The notes: generated by a model from the sequence alone, not told the origin. A stretch of DNA of 64,000 bases from Variovorax sp. 54 (GCF_002754375.1 NZ_PEFF01000001.1:496001-560000), one strand, 5' to 3'; shown: positions 11,410 to 21,064, counted from the stretch's first letter. A program made the numbers and translations.

Positions 11410-12435
11410 TCAGGCGCGATTGTAATCCAGCCCCCAGGTCTGCAAAGCCTGGGCCAGATCGGGCGGCGGCGGCGAGCGGAACTCCATCGGCTGCTGCGTG
11501 ACAGGATGCACGAACGCCAGCCGGAACGCATGCAGCGCCTGCCGCGCCAGGCCGACCGCGGGCGCGCCACCATAGAGCGCATCGCCGACCAGCGGATGGC
11601 CGATCGACGCCATGTGCACGCGGATCTGGTGGGTGCGGCCGGTTTCGAGCGTGCAGCGCACCGCGCAGCCGTCGGTGTGGCTGTCGAGCCGCTCGATCAG
11701 CGTGCGTGCGGTCTTGCCCGCGTGGCGCTCCAGGTCGACCACCGCCATGCGCAGCCGGTTGCGCGGATCGCGGCCGATCGGCGCATCGACCTGCCGGGCC
11801 GCCGCGCCTTCCCAGGCCTTGTGCCCCATCGCCAGGTACTGTCGCTTCACGTCGCGCGCGGCGATCAGCGCCACCATGGCGTCCATCGCGGCCCGCGTGC
11901 GCGCCACCACCATCAGGCCGCTGGTGTCGCGGTCGAGGCGGTGCACGATGCCCGCGCGCGGCAGCAGCACGGCCTTCGGGTCGAGTGCCAGCAGCCCGTT
12001 CAGCAGCGTGCCGCTCCAGTGGCCCGGGGCCGGGTGCACCACCAGGCCGGCCGGCTTGTCGATGATCCGCAGGTGCTCGTCTTCATGCACCGTGACCAGG
12101 TCCATCGCCTCGGGCCGGAAGGCCTGGCTCTGGGGCGTGGGCCGCAATTCGATGCGCCCCGACTGGCCGACGCGCACCGTGGCAGAAACCTTGGTGAGCG
12201 TGCGCCCTTGCAGCTCGACGGCACCCGCCTCAATGAGTTGCTGAAGGTAACTGCGCGAAAACTCGGGCACCAGCGCGGCCAGCGCGCGGTCGAGCCGCTG
12301 GCCGTGCTGCGCCTGGTCGATGGCGAAGGGCCGCAGCTCGCTGGGCTCCGCGAGATCGGCACCCTCTTCAGGTTCAGGCCCTTCCGGGGGATCGGTCAGG
12401 GGGTCGGTCGATATAATTGAGGGCAACTGTTTCAC
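11410..12435 (-). CDS. rluD: 23S rRNA pseudouridine synthase RluD
   Basis: RluD makes pseudouridines 1911, 1915 and 1917 in helix 69 of 23S rRNA. The 341-residue protein has an N-terminal S4 domain (about residues 45-110, with [19 protein letters not shown]) and the RluA-family catalytic domain with the catalytic Asp in [14 protein letters not shown] use the GTG at 12435 as the start, giving [11 protein letters not shown]. No ATG lies near, and the first 40 residues are acidic and not conserved, so the true start could be somewhat downstream. It is divergent from bamD, only 14 bases away, so the bamD promoter must lie inside this reading frame. Confidence 0.93.
   Translation of the reverse strand: MKQLPSIISTDPLTDPPEGPEPEEGADLAEPSELRPFAIDQAQHGQRLDRALAALVPEFSRSYLQQLIEAGAVELQGRTLTKVSATVRVGQSGRIELRPTPQSQAFRPEAMDLVTVHEDEHLRIIDKPAGLVVHPAPGHWSGTLLNGLLALDPKAVLLPRAGIVHRLDRDTSGLMVVARTRAAMDAMVALIAARDVKRQYLAMGHKAWEGAAARQVDAPIGRDPRNRLRMAVVDLERHAGKTARTLIERLDSHTDGCAVRCTLETGRTHQIRVHMASIGHPLVGDALYGGAPAVGLARQALHAFRLAFVHPVTQQPMEFRSPPPPDLAQALQTWGLDYNRA
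12412..12417 (+). promoter_or_regulatory. Perfect -10 box (TATAAT) for bamD, inside the rluD 5' end
   Basis: TATAAT occurs at 12412-12417, 32 bases before the bamD ATG, so transcription would start near 12424 and leave a leader of about 26 bases. There is no good -35 hexamer at the matching distance (the area 12389-12395 reads roughly GATCGGT). The promoter would therefore depend on the perfect -10 or on an activator. The box overlaps codons 7-8 of rluD on the other strand. A coincidental match is possible, but the sequence is otherwise GC-rich and bamD needs a promoter in exactly this place. Confidence 0.55.
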
Positions 12436-12449
12436 GAAAGCCGTATGTG

Positions 12450-13259
12450 ATGTTTCGCGCCAAATTATCGGTCCCTGCCTGGATCGCGCTCAGCGCGGCG
12501 GCCCTTCTCGTCGCCGGTTGCGGTTCCACCACCAAGGAAGACAAGACCGCGAACTGGAGCCCCAACCGCATCTACTCGGAAGCCAAGGACGAAGTCGGCT
12601 CCGGCGCCTACGACAAGGCGGTGCCACTGTACGAGAAGCTCGAAGGCCGTGCCGCCGGCACGCCGCTGGCCCAGCAGGCCCAGCTCGAAAAGGCCTACGC
12701 CCAGCACAAGGCCGGCGAAAAGGCCAATGCCGTCGCCACGCTCGATCGCTTCATGAAGCTGCATCCGGCCAGCCCGGCGTTCGACTACGCGCTCTACCTG
12801 AAGGGCGTGATCAACTTCAACGACGACCTGGGCATGTTTGCGTTCCTGACGCGCCAGGACCTGTCCGAGCGCGACCAGAAGGCTGCCAAGGAATCGTTCG
12901 AGTCCTTCCGCGACCTCGTGACGCGCTTCCCCGAGTCGCGCTATGCGCCCGACGCGCGCCAGCGCATGAACTACATCGTGAACTCGCTCGCGCAGTACGA
13001 GGTTCACGTGGCCCGCTACTACTACTCGCGTGGCGCCTACCTGGCAGCCATCAACCGGGCGCAGATCGCGCTGGCCGACTACCGCGAAGTGCCGGCGCTC
13101 GAAGAAGCCCTGTACATCATGGTGAAGTCGTACGATGCGCTCGGCATGAAGGACCTGCGCGACGACGCCCAACGCGTGCTGACCACCAACTACCCGCAAA
13201 GCTCCTACCTGGCCAACGGCTTCAAGGGCAAGGACGATCCGTGGTGGAAGGTCTGGTAA
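12450..13259 (+). CDS. bamD: Outer-membrane assembly lipoprotein BamD
   Basis: BamD is the essential TPR lipoprotein of the BAM complex that contacts BamA. The ATG at 12450 gives a 269-residue protein with a signal peptide and lipobox LLVAGC (Cys near residue 23). It is followed by five TPR-like helical repeats, for example NRIYSEAKDEVGSGAYDKAV and FRDLVTRFPESRYAPDARQR. The helix-rich end KDDPWWKVW is typical of beta-proteobacterial BamD. An in-frame TTG at 12417 would extend it by 11 codons, but that would spoil the signal peptide. It is divergent from rluD (as in E. coli, where yfiO neighbours rluD) and convergent with the helicase gene that follows. Confidence 0.96.
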   Translation: MFRAKLSVPAWIALSAAALLVAGCGSTTKEDKTANWSPNRIYSEAKDEVGSGAYDKAVPLYEKLEGRAAGTPLAQQAQLEKAYAQHKAGEKANAVATLDRFMKLHPASPAFDYALYLKGVINFNDDLGMFAFLTRQDLSERDQKAAKESFESFRDLVTRFPESRYAPDARQRMNYIVNSLAQYEVHVARYYYSRGAYLAAINRAQIALADYREVPALEEALYIMVKSYDALGMKDLRDDAQRVLTTNYPQSSYLANGFKGKDDPWWKVW

Positions 13260-13289
13260 TCCAGACCCAGCCAGCCACTTCGATCAATA

Positions 13290-15374
13290 TCAGTAGGGTT
13301 TCCTGAGCGCGTCGATCGCGCTCTCGAAATCCGCTTCGGTCTCCAGCCGGCGCATCGGCGGCAACGCCGCCAGCAGCCGCCGGCCATAGCCCATCGCCAC
13401 GAGGCGCGTGTCGCAGATCGCGAGCACGCCGCTGTCGGTTTCTCGGCGAATGAGGCGCCCCGCCCCCTGTTTCAATGCCACGGCCGCTTCGGGCAGCGAG
13501 TAATCGCTGAACGAACTGCGCCCCTGCGCTTCGAGCCGCTGCGAGCGGGCCTCCACCAGCGGATCGTTGGGCGGCGGGAACGGCAGCTTGTCGATCACCA
13601 CGAACTGCAGCGCGTCGCCCGGCGCATCGAAGCCTTCCCAGAACGACGCCGACGCGACCAGCACGCAGCCTGCGCGCCCGTTGCTCGCGCCTTCGCGGAA
13701 GCGGTCCATGAGCACGCGCTTGGGCAGTTCGCCCTGCACCAGCACCTCGGGCCGCGCCTCCGTCTGGAGCAACTCGAACTGCTGGCGCATCGCATCGCCG
13801 ATGGTGCGCAGCGCGCGCAGCGTGGTGGTCAGCACCAGCGTGCGCCCGCCGAGTTCGGCGGCGCCGTGCGCGGCCAGCTTGGCCACCTGCTGGCTGTGCG
13901 TGGGATCGTTGGGCTTCGGAAAAGCCCGCGGCACGTAGATCGCTGCCTGTGAGGCGTAGTCGAACGGGCTTTGCACGCGCAGCACTTCGGCGTCGCGCAG
14001 GCCGCAGGGTTCGGTGAACCAGCGCAGCGTCGGGTCGTCGCCCAGCGTGGCGGAGGTGAAGACCCAGGCGCGGCGGCTGTCTTCCGGCGGCGGCGGGACG
14101 GCACCGTGCTCGGGGTCTTCGTCGTCATCGCCCTCATCCCCGTACGGCAGGTCGGACTCCACAGGCTCGTCGGTCAGCTTGAGCACGCGCTTGCGCATCG
14201 CGTCGGCGATGTCGAGCGGCGACTCGATCAGCCGCAGTTGAGTGCCCACGTCGACCCAGCGCACCGAGTCGAGCTCGCACGGCTGCGCGAAACGCGCGGT
14301 CCGCTTGGCGAGCTGGCGCGCGCGCTCGTGCAGGCGCACGAAGTCGGGCGAAATCTCGCTCACCGTGTCCAGCCCGTCGGCGGCCTGCACGAAGGCGTCT
14401 TGCAGATCGTCGAGCGCGCTCTGCCAGGCCTCGGCATCCACGCCCTCGGGGGCGGGGCCGACCCAGCGCAGCTTGGCGCCCGGCCATTGCTTGCCAACCA
14501 CCAGCCGCAGCTCGCGCGCCGCGCGTTCGACGCCCGCCACCAGCTGCTGCCAGTCGACCAGACCGCGCGCATGCTGCAGGCCCGCGCCGAGCATGTCGCG
14601 CGCGAAATCGAGCGCCTGCCCGCTGCCGAGCTGCGCGCCCAGAAACTGCACGCCGGTCTCGTTGAGTTGGTGCGCTTCGTCGAACACGACGACGCTCACG
14701 GTCGGCAGAAGCTCGGCCATGCCGGTCTCGCGCACCGCGAGGTCGGCAAAGAACAGGTGGTGGTTGATAACCACGATGTCGGCCGCCAGCGCCTCGCGCC
14801 GCGCCAGGTTGACGTGGCATGACTTGAACTGCGGGCATTGCGCGCCCAGGCAGTTCTCGCGCGTGGACGTGATCAGCGGGATCAGCGGCGAACGTTCGTC
14901 GAGCCCCGGCAGTTCGGCGAGATCACCGGTGCGCGTGGCTTTCGACCACTGCTCGATCTTTGCCAGCGTGCGCAGGCTGCCGCGCTCGGGCAGCGAGGCG
15001 TCGTGGCGCGCCATGTCGAGCCGGTGCAGGCACAGGTAGCTGCCCCGCCCTTTCAGCAGCGCCGTGCGTATCGGCAGTGCGAAAGCTTCGACGAGGCGCG
15101 GCAGATCGCGGCCGAACAGCTGGTCTTGCAGGGTCTTGGTGGCGGTCGAGAGCAGCACGCGCTCGCCGCTCAGCAGCGCCGGCACGAGGTACGAGAAAGT
15201 CTTACCCACGCCGGTGCCGGCCTCGACCACAAGGATGCCGCCGTCGGAGATGGTGCGGGCCACGGCCATCGCCATCTCGGTCTGTCCACCGCGTTCGCGG
15301 AACTGCTCGGCGGCCTGCGACAGCACCCCGTCCTGCGCGAACGCGTCGCGCACCTGGTTTTCGAGCGGCGACAT
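13290..15374 (-). CDS. DinG/YoaA-type ATP-dependent DNA helicase with iron-sulphur cysteines
   Basis: This is a superfamily 2 helicase of the XPD-like DinG/YoaA group, 694 residues from the ATG at 15374. Walker A is EAGTGVGKTF at residues 51-60. Four cysteines of the probable 4Fe-4S domain are at about 115 (SYLCLHR), 175, 180 and 186 (NCLGAQCPQFKSC). The DEAH box is at 232-235. Motif VI region QGAGRLIRRETDSGVLAICD is near the end. A GTG lies one codon upstream of the chosen ATG. The start shares one base with the stop of the small YdcH gene (TGATG), implying coupled translation. It probably acts at replication forks or R-loops; YoaA is the closer match by size and genomic style, but I did not compare sequences formally. 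Confidence 0.88.
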   Translation of the reverse strand: MSPLENQVRDAFAQDGVLSQAAEQFRERGGQTEMAMAVARTISDGGILVVEAGTGVGKTFSYLVPALLSGERVLLSTATKTLQDQLFGRDLPRLVEAFALPIRTALLKGRGSYLCLHRLDMARHDASLPERGSLRTLAKIEQWSKATRTGDLAELPGLDERSPLIPLITSTRENCLGAQCPQFKSCHVNLARREALAADIVVINHHLFFADLAVRETGMAELLPTVSVVVFDEAHQLNETGVQFLGAQLGSGQALDFARDMLGAGLQHARGLVDWQQLVAGVERAARELRLVVGKQWPGAKLRWVGPAPEGVDAEAWQSALDDLQDAFVQAADGLDTVSEISPDFVRLHERARQLAKRTARFAQPCELDSVRWVDVGTQLRLIESPLDIADAMRKRVLKLTDEPVESDLPYGDEGDDDEDPEHGAVPPPPEDSRRAWVFTSATLGDDPTLRWFTEPCGLRDAEVLRVQSPFDYASQAAIYVPRAFPKPNDPTHSQQVAKLAAHGAAELGGRTLVLTTTLRALRTIGDAMRQQFELLQTEARPEVLVQGELPKRVLMDRFREGASNGRAGCVLVASASFWEGFDAPGDALQFVVIDKLPFPPPNDPLVEARSQRLEAQGRSSFSDYSLPEAAVALKQGAGRLIRRETDSGVLAICDTRLVAMGYGRRLLAALPPMRRLETEADFESAIDALRKPY

Positions 15375-15580
15375 CACGCCGGCTCTTTCGGGTCGAGCAC
15401 GTTCTCGAGCCGGGCGATCTGGTCGCGCAGGGCGAGGCGGCGCTTTTTCAGGCGGCGCATCAGCAGCTCATCTTGCGGCGCGCCGTCTTCCGAGAGCCGG
15501 TCGATGGTGGCGTCGAGGTCGGCGTGCGCCATGCGCAGCTCGATCAGCTGACGGGAAAGGGAATGAAGATTGGAGTCCAA
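15374..15580 (-). CDS. Small YdcH family protein (DUF465)
   Basis: This 68-residue, highly charged, helix-forming protein (LSRQLIELRMAHADLDATID, then LLMRRLKKRRLALRDQIARL) matches the DUF465/YdcH pattern: two helices forming a coiled coil with a basic KKRRLALRDQI block. The function of the family is not established. The gene is translationally coupled to the helicase through a TGATG junction, so the two are probably co-expressed. It is divergent from the PP2C phosphatase across about 107 bases. Confidence 0.82.
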   Translation of the reverse strand: MDSNLHSLSRQLIELRMAHADLDATIDRLSEDGAPQDELLMRRLKKRRLALRDQIARLENVLDPKEPA

Positions 15581-15687
15581 CGGTGGGGGTGCGCGTGCCG
15601 CATGGGGCCGCGCGTGTTCATTCGATAATACGTCCTGACACGAACCCCAGAGAAGACAGAAAGCGCGCCTCTGGCGCCCCAGCGCTC

Positions 15688-16464
15688 ATGACCCAAGGCT
15701 TTCGACTCGCCGCCGCCACCGGCCTCCACAAGGGCGACCGCCCCTACCAACAGGACCAGGTGCTGTTGATGAGCCACCCACGCACGCCGGGTTGCGTGCT
15801 CGGCGTCATCGCCGACGGCATGGGCGGACGCAGCGGTGGGCGCAAGGCGTCCGACCAGGTGCTGATGACCGCGCGCCAGCTCTTCACCCGCTACAGCCCC
15901 GAGCGCGACGACCCTGCCGTCGTGCTGCGCCAGTTGCTCGAAGACGCCCACACGGTGATCAAGCTCACGGCGCTGTCGAGCGAGCAGGAGCCACACAGCA
16001 CGCTGGCCGCCTTCCTGATGACCCCCCAGGGCGGTTGCGCCTGGATTCACGCGGGCGACTCGCGCATCTACCACTTCAACGACGGGGCGCTGGTCAAACG
16101 CACGCGCGACCATTCGTACGTGCAGGCGCTGGTCGATCGCGGCCAGATCAGCGAGGCCGAGGCCAACATCCATCCGCAGGGCAACATCCTGCTGGGCTGC
16201 CTGGGCATGACAACCACGCCGCCGCCCGTCGATCCGCACCACATTGCCAAGCTGCAGCCGGGCGACCTGCTGATGGCCTGCAGCGACGGGCTCTGGCACT
16301 ACTTCTCGCCCGAGGAGCTGGCCAGCGTGCTCTACGCGCAGCCGCCGCGCGATGCGGTGGAAATTCTGGTGGGGGAAGCCCGACGCCGTGCGCGCGGCAC
16401 GGGCGACAACATCTCCATCGCGGTGCTCAAGCTCGACCCGCTGCCGGTAGCGGCAGCGGCCTGA
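15688..16464 (+). CDS. PP2C-type serine/threonine protein phosphatase
   Basis: This is a metal-dependent phosphatase of the PPM/PP2C family, 258 residues. The metal-binding and catalytic motifs are all visible: GDRPYQQDQ, IADGMGGRSGG, HAGDSRIYHF, MACSDGLWHYF and GTGDNISIAVL. The chosen ATG gives MTQGFRLAAATGLHKGDRPY, a normal start for stand-alone bacterial PP2C enzymes. No membrane segment or extra sensory domain is seen, and no cognate Ser/Thr kinase lies nearby. It converges with the coiled-coil gene, whose stop is 15 bases away. A GATAAT hexamer at 15624-15629 is a possible -10 box, but no matching -35 is evident. Confidence 0.9.
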   Translation: MTQGFRLAAATGLHKGDRPYQQDQVLLMSHPRTPGCVLGVIADGMGGRSGGRKASDQVLMTARQLFTRYSPERDDPAVVLRQLLEDAHTVIKLTALSSEQEPHSTLAAFLMTPQGGCAWIHAGDSRIYHFNDGALVKRTRDHSYVQALVDRGQISEAEANIHPQGNILLGCLGMTTTPPPVDPHHIAKLQPGDLLMACSDGLWHYFSPEELASVLYAQPPRDAVEILVGEARRRARGTGDNISIAVLKLDPLPVAAAA

Positions 16465-16479
16465 GCGACCACCTCTCTT

Positions 16480-17127
16480 TCAGGGTGCCGGCGCTGGCAA
16501 CGGCGCGCCGCGCGGCTTGGTCCGCTCGGCGTTCTGGCGTTCGCGGCTGGCGCGGTGTTCCGCCGCCCGTTTCTGCTTTTCCTCGAAGCGCGTGGTCAAG
16601 GCCGGTGCGTCGGCGCGGCGCTGCGCCGTCTTGGCCTGCTCGTCGGCGTGGGCCTTCTGCTTGTTTTCGAACTGGCGCTGGCGCGCGTCCGCATCGGCCG
16701 CCGTCGCGGCGCGGCTCGCCGCGTGGTCGGCGGCGCGCTGTTCGCGCTCTTTCTGATCCTGTTGCGACTTTTCGCGCTGTTCGCGCGAATCCTGTGGGCG
16801 CTGGGTGGCAGCCTTCTGGTCGAGCTTCTGCAGCTCGGCCGCGCCGCTGCGCTGGCGCTGGATGTCGTTGATCGCGGTTTCCTGCCGCTTGATGTGGTCG
16901 GTTTCCTTGCGACGGCGGCTGCGGCTTTCGCGCAGGCAGTCTTCGACCGCGAACTTCGCGTAGCAGGCTGCCCGCTCCTTGGTATAGCGCGACTCGATCG
17001 CCTCGCGCTCGGTCGCAAGGCGGCTGCGTTCGGCTTCGAGGTCGGCGCTACCCGCCGCCGCATTGGACTGCGCCCAGAGCGGCAGGCTGGCCAAGGCCAG
17101 GAACAGGGCAAGAGCGGTTTTTTTCAT
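16480..17127 (-). CDS. Periplasmic coiled-coil protein of unknown function
   Basis: The 215-residue product has a clear Sec signal peptide (MKKTALALFLALASLPLWAQ). The rest is almost entirely charged helix rich in Glu, Arg, Gln, Lys and Ala, with no hydrophobic core. It therefore looks like a long coiled coil or a disordered periplasmic protein. Two cysteines in ACYAKFAVEDCLRES could form a disulphide. I do not recognise a domain with certainty. The ATG overlaps the zapE stop (ATGA), so it is translated after zapE. A cell-envelope or division-related role is only suggested by that coupling. It converges with the PP2C gene. Confidence 0.75.
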   Translation of the reverse strand: MKKTALALFLALASLPLWAQSNAAAGSADLEAERSRLATEREAIESRYTKERAACYAKFAVEDCLRESRSRRRKETDHIKRQETAINDIQRQRSGAAELQKLDQKAATQRPQDSREQREKSQQDQKEREQRAADHAASRAATAADADARQRQFENKQKAHADEQAKTAQRRADAPALTTRFEEKQKRAAEHRASRERQNAERTKPRGAPLPAPAP

Positions 17128-18221
17128 GTGAGTCGGGTGTCGACGATGCGGCGTTCCAGGGCGAGGAATTCGCTCGACTGCATTTCGGTGAGCCGGGACA
17201 CCGTGCGCGGAAACTCGTGCGCCAGCGGGCCCTCGGTGTACAACGCCTCGGGCGGAACCTCGGCCGACATGATGAGCTTGCAGCGCCTGTCGTACAAGAC
17301 GTCGACCAGCCAGGTGAAACGGCGTGCTTCCGAAGCCATGCGCACGGGCATGTGCGGCACGTCGGACAGCAGCACGGTATGGAACTGGCTCGCGATCTCG
17401 AGGTAGTCGTTCTGCGAGCGCGGGCCGCCGCACAGCGTCTTGAAATCGAACCACACCACGCCACCGGCCTTGCGTCGCGCGCGAATCTCGCGCTGCTCGA
17501 TGTGCAGGATCGGGTTTTCGTCGGCCGTCTCGGCCAGCTTGTCGAAGGCGTGGCGCAATTCCTTCTCGGCCGCCGCGTCGTTCGGCGTGAGGTACATGCG
17601 CAGCTGCTCCAGCGTGCGGCGCCGGTAGTCGGTGCCGTTGTCCACGCTCAGCACTTCGAGCTTCTGGTTGAGCAGCGCAATCGCCGGCAGGATGCGGTCG
17701 CGGTGCAGGCCGCCCGGGTACAGGTCGTCGGGCTTGAAGTTCGAGGTGGTGACAAAGCCCACGCCGTTGTCGAACAGCGAGACGAGCAGCCGGTGCAGGA
17801 TCATCGCGTCGGTGATGTCCGCGACGTGGAACTCGTCGAAGCAGATCAGCTTGTAGCGCTTGGAAATTCGCAAGCCCAGCTCGTCGAGCGGGTTCACGGT
17901 GCCCTGCAGGTCGCGCAGTTCGCGGTGCACTTCGCGCATGAACTCGTGGAAGTGCAGGCGCGTCTTGCGCCGCAGCGGCACGGCGTTGAAGAACAGGTCC
18001 ATCAGGAAGCTCTTGCCGCGCCCTACGCCGCCGTACATGTAGACGCCGCGCGGCAGCTCCGGCCGGTTGATGAGCTTCTTCAGCGCATTGGAGCGCCGGG
18101 CCTTGTACTCACCCCACTCGGTGGCGCAGCGGTCGAGCGCCTCGACGGCCGCGAGTTGCGCGGGATCGCTCTTGAACCCGCGTGCCGCGAGTTCCGCTTC
18201 GTAAGCCTGTTTGACGCTCAA
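17124..18221 (-). CDS. zapE: Cell division ATPase ZapE (AFG1 family)
   Basis: ZapE is an AFG1-family AAA ATPase that associates with FtsZ rings. The Walker A motif is in MYGGVGRGKSFLMDLFF and the Walker B-like region is LICFDEFHVADITDAMILHR. The arginine-rich SNFKPDDLYPGGLHRDR segment is also typical. The frame runs open upstream, but no ATG or GTG fits. I choose the TTG at 18221, which gives MSVKQAYEAELAARGF and a 365-residue protein of normal length. A hairpin with a T-run lies just upstream (18238-18280), so zapE probably has its own promoter or depends on read-through from lpdA. Confidence 0.9.
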   Translation of the reverse strand: MSVKQAYEAELAARGFKSDPAQLAAVEALDRCATEWGEYKARRSNALKKLINRPELPRGVYMYGGVGRGKSFLMDLFFNAVPLRRKTRLHFHEFMREVHRELRDLQGTVNPLDELGLRISKRYKLICFDEFHVADITDAMILHRLLVSLFDNGVGFVTTSNFKPDDLYPGGLHRDRILPAIALLNQKLEVLSVDNGTDYRRRTLEQLRMYLTPNDAAAEKELRHAFDKLAETADENPILHIEQREIRARRKAGGVVWFDFKTLCGGPRSQNDYLEIASQFHTVLLSDVPHMPVRMASEARRFTWLVDVLYDRRCKLIMSAEVPPEALYTEGPLAHEFPRTVSRLTEMQSSEFLALERRIVDTRLT

Positions 18222-18237
18222 GGGATCGGATCGCTTC

Positions 18238-18280
18238 AAAAATGGAGAGCCCCGACCGCCCCGCGAGGGTCGATCGGGGC
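18238..18280 (-). terminator. Rho-independent terminator after the 2-oxoglutarate dehydrogenase operon
   Basis: Read on the minus strand, arms GCCCCGA and TCGGGGC (plus-strand 18274-18280 and 18249-18255) enclose a GC-rich loop that can itself form a second short stem (CGACC with GGTCG). The stem is followed by TCTCCA and then a run of five T (plus-strand A-run at 18238-18242). It lies 23 bases after the lpdA stop codon and just before the zapE start, which is the expected place for the end of the odhA-odhB-lpdA transcript. Confidence 0.75.
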
Positions 18281-18303
18281 CGGGTTCGCTCAAGAACCGG
18301 AGA

Positions 18304-19734
18304 TCAGAAGTTGAGCGTGCGCTTGTCCACGGCCAGGGCCGCTTCCTTGGTGGCTTCCGACAGCGACGGGTGCGCATGGCAGATGCGCGCGATGTCTTCG
18401 GCGCTGGCCTTGAACTCCATTGCCACGACGGCTTCGGAGATCAGCTCGCTGGCCTGCGGGCCCACGATGTGCACGCCCAGGATCTCGTCGGTGGTGGCGT
18501 CGGCCAGGAACTTGACCATGCCGGTCGTGTCGCCCAGCGCGCGTGCGCGGCCGTTCGCCAGGAACGGGAAGGTGCCGGCCTTGTAGGCGCGGCCTGCGGC
18601 CTTGAGCTGCTGCTCGGTCTGGCCGACCCATGCGATCTCGGGGCTGGTGTAGATCACCCACGGCACGGTGTTGAAGTTCACGTGGCCATGCTGGCCCGCA
18701 ATGCGCTCCGCCACGGCCACGCCTTCTTCCTCGGCCTTGTGCGCCAGCATCGGGCCGCGCACCACGTCGCCGATCGCCCACACGTTGGGCAGACTGGTCT
18801 TGCAGTCGTCGTCCACGGCGATGGCGCCGCGCTCGTCGAGCTTGAGGCCCACGGCTTCGGCGTTCAGGCCGATGGTGTTGGGCACGCGACCGATCGAGAC
18901 GATCAGCTTGTCGACTTCCAGCGTCTGGGCTTCGCCCTTGGCGTTGGTCCAGGCGACGCTCACGCCCTTCTTCGACGACTTGATCTCACCGACCTTGACG
19001 CCGAGTTCGATCTTCAGCTTCTGCTTGTCGAAAGCCTTCTTGGCTTCCTTGGCGATCTGCTCGTCCACGGCGCCCAGGAAAGTCGGCAGTGCTTCGAGCA
19101 CCGTGACTTCGGCACCGAGGCGGCGCCACACCGAGCCCATTTCGAGGCCGATGACGCCCGAGCCGATGAGGCCCAGCTTCTTCGGCACCGCGCCGATGCG
19201 CAGCGCACCGTCGTTCGAGAGGATGTTCTCCTCGTCGAACGGCGTGCCCGGCAGCGCGCGGGCGTTGGAGCCCGTGGCCAGGATGATGTGCTTGCCGCTG
19301 ATCGACTCTTCAGCGGCGCCTGCCACCTTGATCTCGTAGCCGGCTTCGTCCGCCTTCACGAATGAACCGCGGCCGTGGAAGAAGCTGATCTTGTTCTTCT
19401 TGAACAGGTACAGGATGCCGTCGTTGTTCTGCTTCACGACCTGGTCCTTGCGGGCCAGCATCTTCTCGACGTCCAGGCCGAGGCCTTCGACCTTGATGCC
19501 GTGGTCCGCAAAGTGGTGGCCGGCCTGCTCGAAGTGCTCCGACGATTGCAGCAACGCCTTCGAGGGGATGCAGCCGACGTTGGTGCAGGTGCCGCCCGGT
19601 GCGGGGCCGCCCTTGCCGTTCTTCCACTCGTCGATGCAGGCCACGTTGAAGCCGAGCTGCGCAGCGCGGATTGCCGCGATGTAGCCGCCAGGACCGCCGC
19701 CGATGACGACGACGTCGAATTGCTTGTTTGCCAT
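18304..19734 (-). CDS. lpdA: Dihydrolipoyl dehydrogenase (E3) of the 2-oxoglutarate dehydrogenase operon
   Basis: This FAD-dependent enzyme reoxidises dihydrolipoamide on the E2 subunit and passes electrons to NAD+. The 476-residue protein starts with the FAD-binding fingerprint [20 protein letters not shown]. It has the redox disulphide in [15 protein letters not shown], an NAD-binding [20 protein letters not shown], and the C-terminal catalytic His-Glu pair in [13 protein letters not shown]. It has no lipoyl domain, unlike the second E3 gene at 32,143. It follows odhB by 19 bases and a terminator follows it. Assignment to the 2-oxoglutarate complex is from operon context. Confidence 0.96.
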   Translation of the reverse strand: MANKQFDVVVIGGGPGGYIAAIRAAQLGFNVACIDEWKNGKGGPAPGGTCTNVGCIPSKALLQSSEHFEQAGHHFADHGIKVEGLGLDVEKMLARKDQVVKQNNDGILYLFKKNKISFFHGRGSFVKADEAGYEIKVAGAAEESISGKHIILATGSNARALPGTPFDEENILSNDGALRIGAVPKKLGLIGSGVIGLEMGSVWRRLGAEVTVLEALPTFLGAVDEQIAKEAKKAFDKQKLKIELGVKVGEIKSSKKGVSVAWTNAKGEAQTLEVDKLIVSIGRVPNTIGLNAEAVGLKLDERGAIAVDDDCKTSLPNVWAIGDVVRGPMLAHKAEEEGVAVAERIAGQHGHVNFNTVPWVIYTSPEIAWVGQTEQQLKAAGRAYKAGTFPFLANGRARALGDTTGMVKFLADATTDEILGVHIVGPQASELISEAVVAMEFKASAEDIARICHAHPSLSEATKEAALAVDKRTLNF

Positions 19735-19753
19735 CTGTGTCTTGCTCCCGGGA

Positions 19754-21010
19754 TCAGATGTCGAACAGCAGGCGCGACGGATCTTCCAGCGCTTCCTTCA
19801 TGGCGACCAGGCCCAGCACGGCTTCGCGGCCGTCGATGATGCGGTGGTCGTAACTCATGGCGAGGTAGTTCATCGGGCGAACGACGATCTGGCCGTTTTC
19901 GACCACGGCGCGGTCCTTGGTGGCGTGCACGCCGAGGATGGCCGACTGGGGCGGGTTGATGATCGGGGTCGAGAGCATCGAGCCGAAGGTGCCGCCGTTC
20001 GAGATGGAGAACGTGCCGCCGGTCATTTCTTCAATGCCCAGCTTGCCGTCTTGGGCCTTCTTGCCGTACTCGGCGATCTTCTTCTCGATGTCGGCGAAGC
20101 TCATCTGGTCGGCATTGCGCAGGATGGGCACCACCAGGCCGCGCGGCGAACCGACGGCGATACCGATGTCGAAGTAGCCGTGGTACAGGATGTCGTTGCC
20201 GTCGACCGAGGCGTTGAGCACCGGGTACTTCTTCAGCGCGTGCACCGCAGCCTTCACGAAGAAGCTCATGAAGCCGAGCTTCACGCCGTGTTCCTTGGTG
20301 AACGCGTCCTGGAACTTCTTGCGCAGGTCCATGACCGGGGCCATGTTCACTTCGTTGAAGGTCGTGAGGATGGCGTTGGTCGATTGCGATTGCAGCAAGC
20401 GCTCGGCGATGCGGGCGCGCAGGCGGCTCATCGGCACGCGCTGTTCCGGACGCTCGCCCAGGTCAGGCGCGGCAGGTGCAGCCACCTGTTGCAGCGCGGG
20501 CTTGGCAGCCGGTGCGGCGATGGCGGCGGCAGGCTTGGCGCCGGCAGCCACTGCGCCGAGCACGTCACCCTTGGTCACGCGGCCATCTTTGCCCGTGCCG
20601 GCCACGTCGCTGGTCTTCAGGTTGTTGTCGGCCAGCAGCTTGGCAGCGGCGGGCATGGCGACGTCGGACTTCGAACCACCGGTGGCGGCGGCTGCCGCTG
20701 CGGGTGCAGCAGCGGCCGGTGCGGCGGCGGGGGCTGCTGCTGCAGCGGGTGCTGCGGCGGCGGCCTTGCCATCGGTGTCGATCTTGGCGATCAGCTGCTC
20801 GGCCACCACGGTGGCGCCGTCGGGCTGAACGATCTCGACCAGCACGCCGGCCGAGGGCGCGGGCACTTCGAGCACGACCTTGTCGGTTTCGATCTCGATC
20901 AGGATTTCATCGACGGCGACGGCTTCGCCGGCTTTCTTCTTCCACGTGAGCATGGTGGCCTCGGCCACGGATTCGGAAAGCTGGGGGACTTTGACTTCTA
21001 CGATAGACAT
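19754..21010 (-). CDS. odhB: Dihydrolipoyl succinyltransferase (E2 of 2-oxoglutarate dehydrogenase)
   Basis: This is the E2 core of the 2-oxoglutarate dehydrogenase complex. Domains in order: one lipoyl domain with the lipoylated Lys at residue 44 ([14 protein letters not shown]); a long Ala/Pro linker at about 80-115; a peripheral-subunit-binding domain ([20 protein letters not shown]); and the catalytic acyltransferase domain with its active-site His and Asp in [17 protein letters not shown]. The length of 418 residues is normal. The start follows the odhA stop by 54 bases. It differs from aceF by having one lipoyl domain instead of two. Confidence 0.96.
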   Translation of the reverse strand: MSIVEVKVPQLSESVAEATMLTWKKKAGEAVAVDEILIEIETDKVVLEVPAPSAGVLVEIVQPDGATVVAEQLIAKIDTDGKAAAAAPAAAAAPAAAPAAAAPAAAAAATGGSKSDVAMPAAAKLLADNNLKTSDVAGTGKDGRVTKGDVLGAVAAGAKPAAAIAAPAAKPALQQVAAPAAPDLGERPEQRVPMSRLRARIAERLLQSQSTNAILTTFNEVNMAPVMDLRKKFQDAFTKEHGVKLGFMSFFVKAAVHALKKYPVLNASVDGNDILYHGYFDIGIAVGSPRGLVVPILRNADQMSFADIEKKIAEYGKKAQDGKLGIEEMTGGTFSISNGGTFGSMLSTPIINPPQSAILGVHATKDRAVVENGQIVVRPMNYLAMSYDHRIIDGREAVLGLVAMKEALEDPSRLLFDI

Positions 21011-21064
21011 TTGGAGTGAGCTCCGTTTTGTTCTTGAGGGTGTTCGTGTGAAAAGGGGCGGTTC

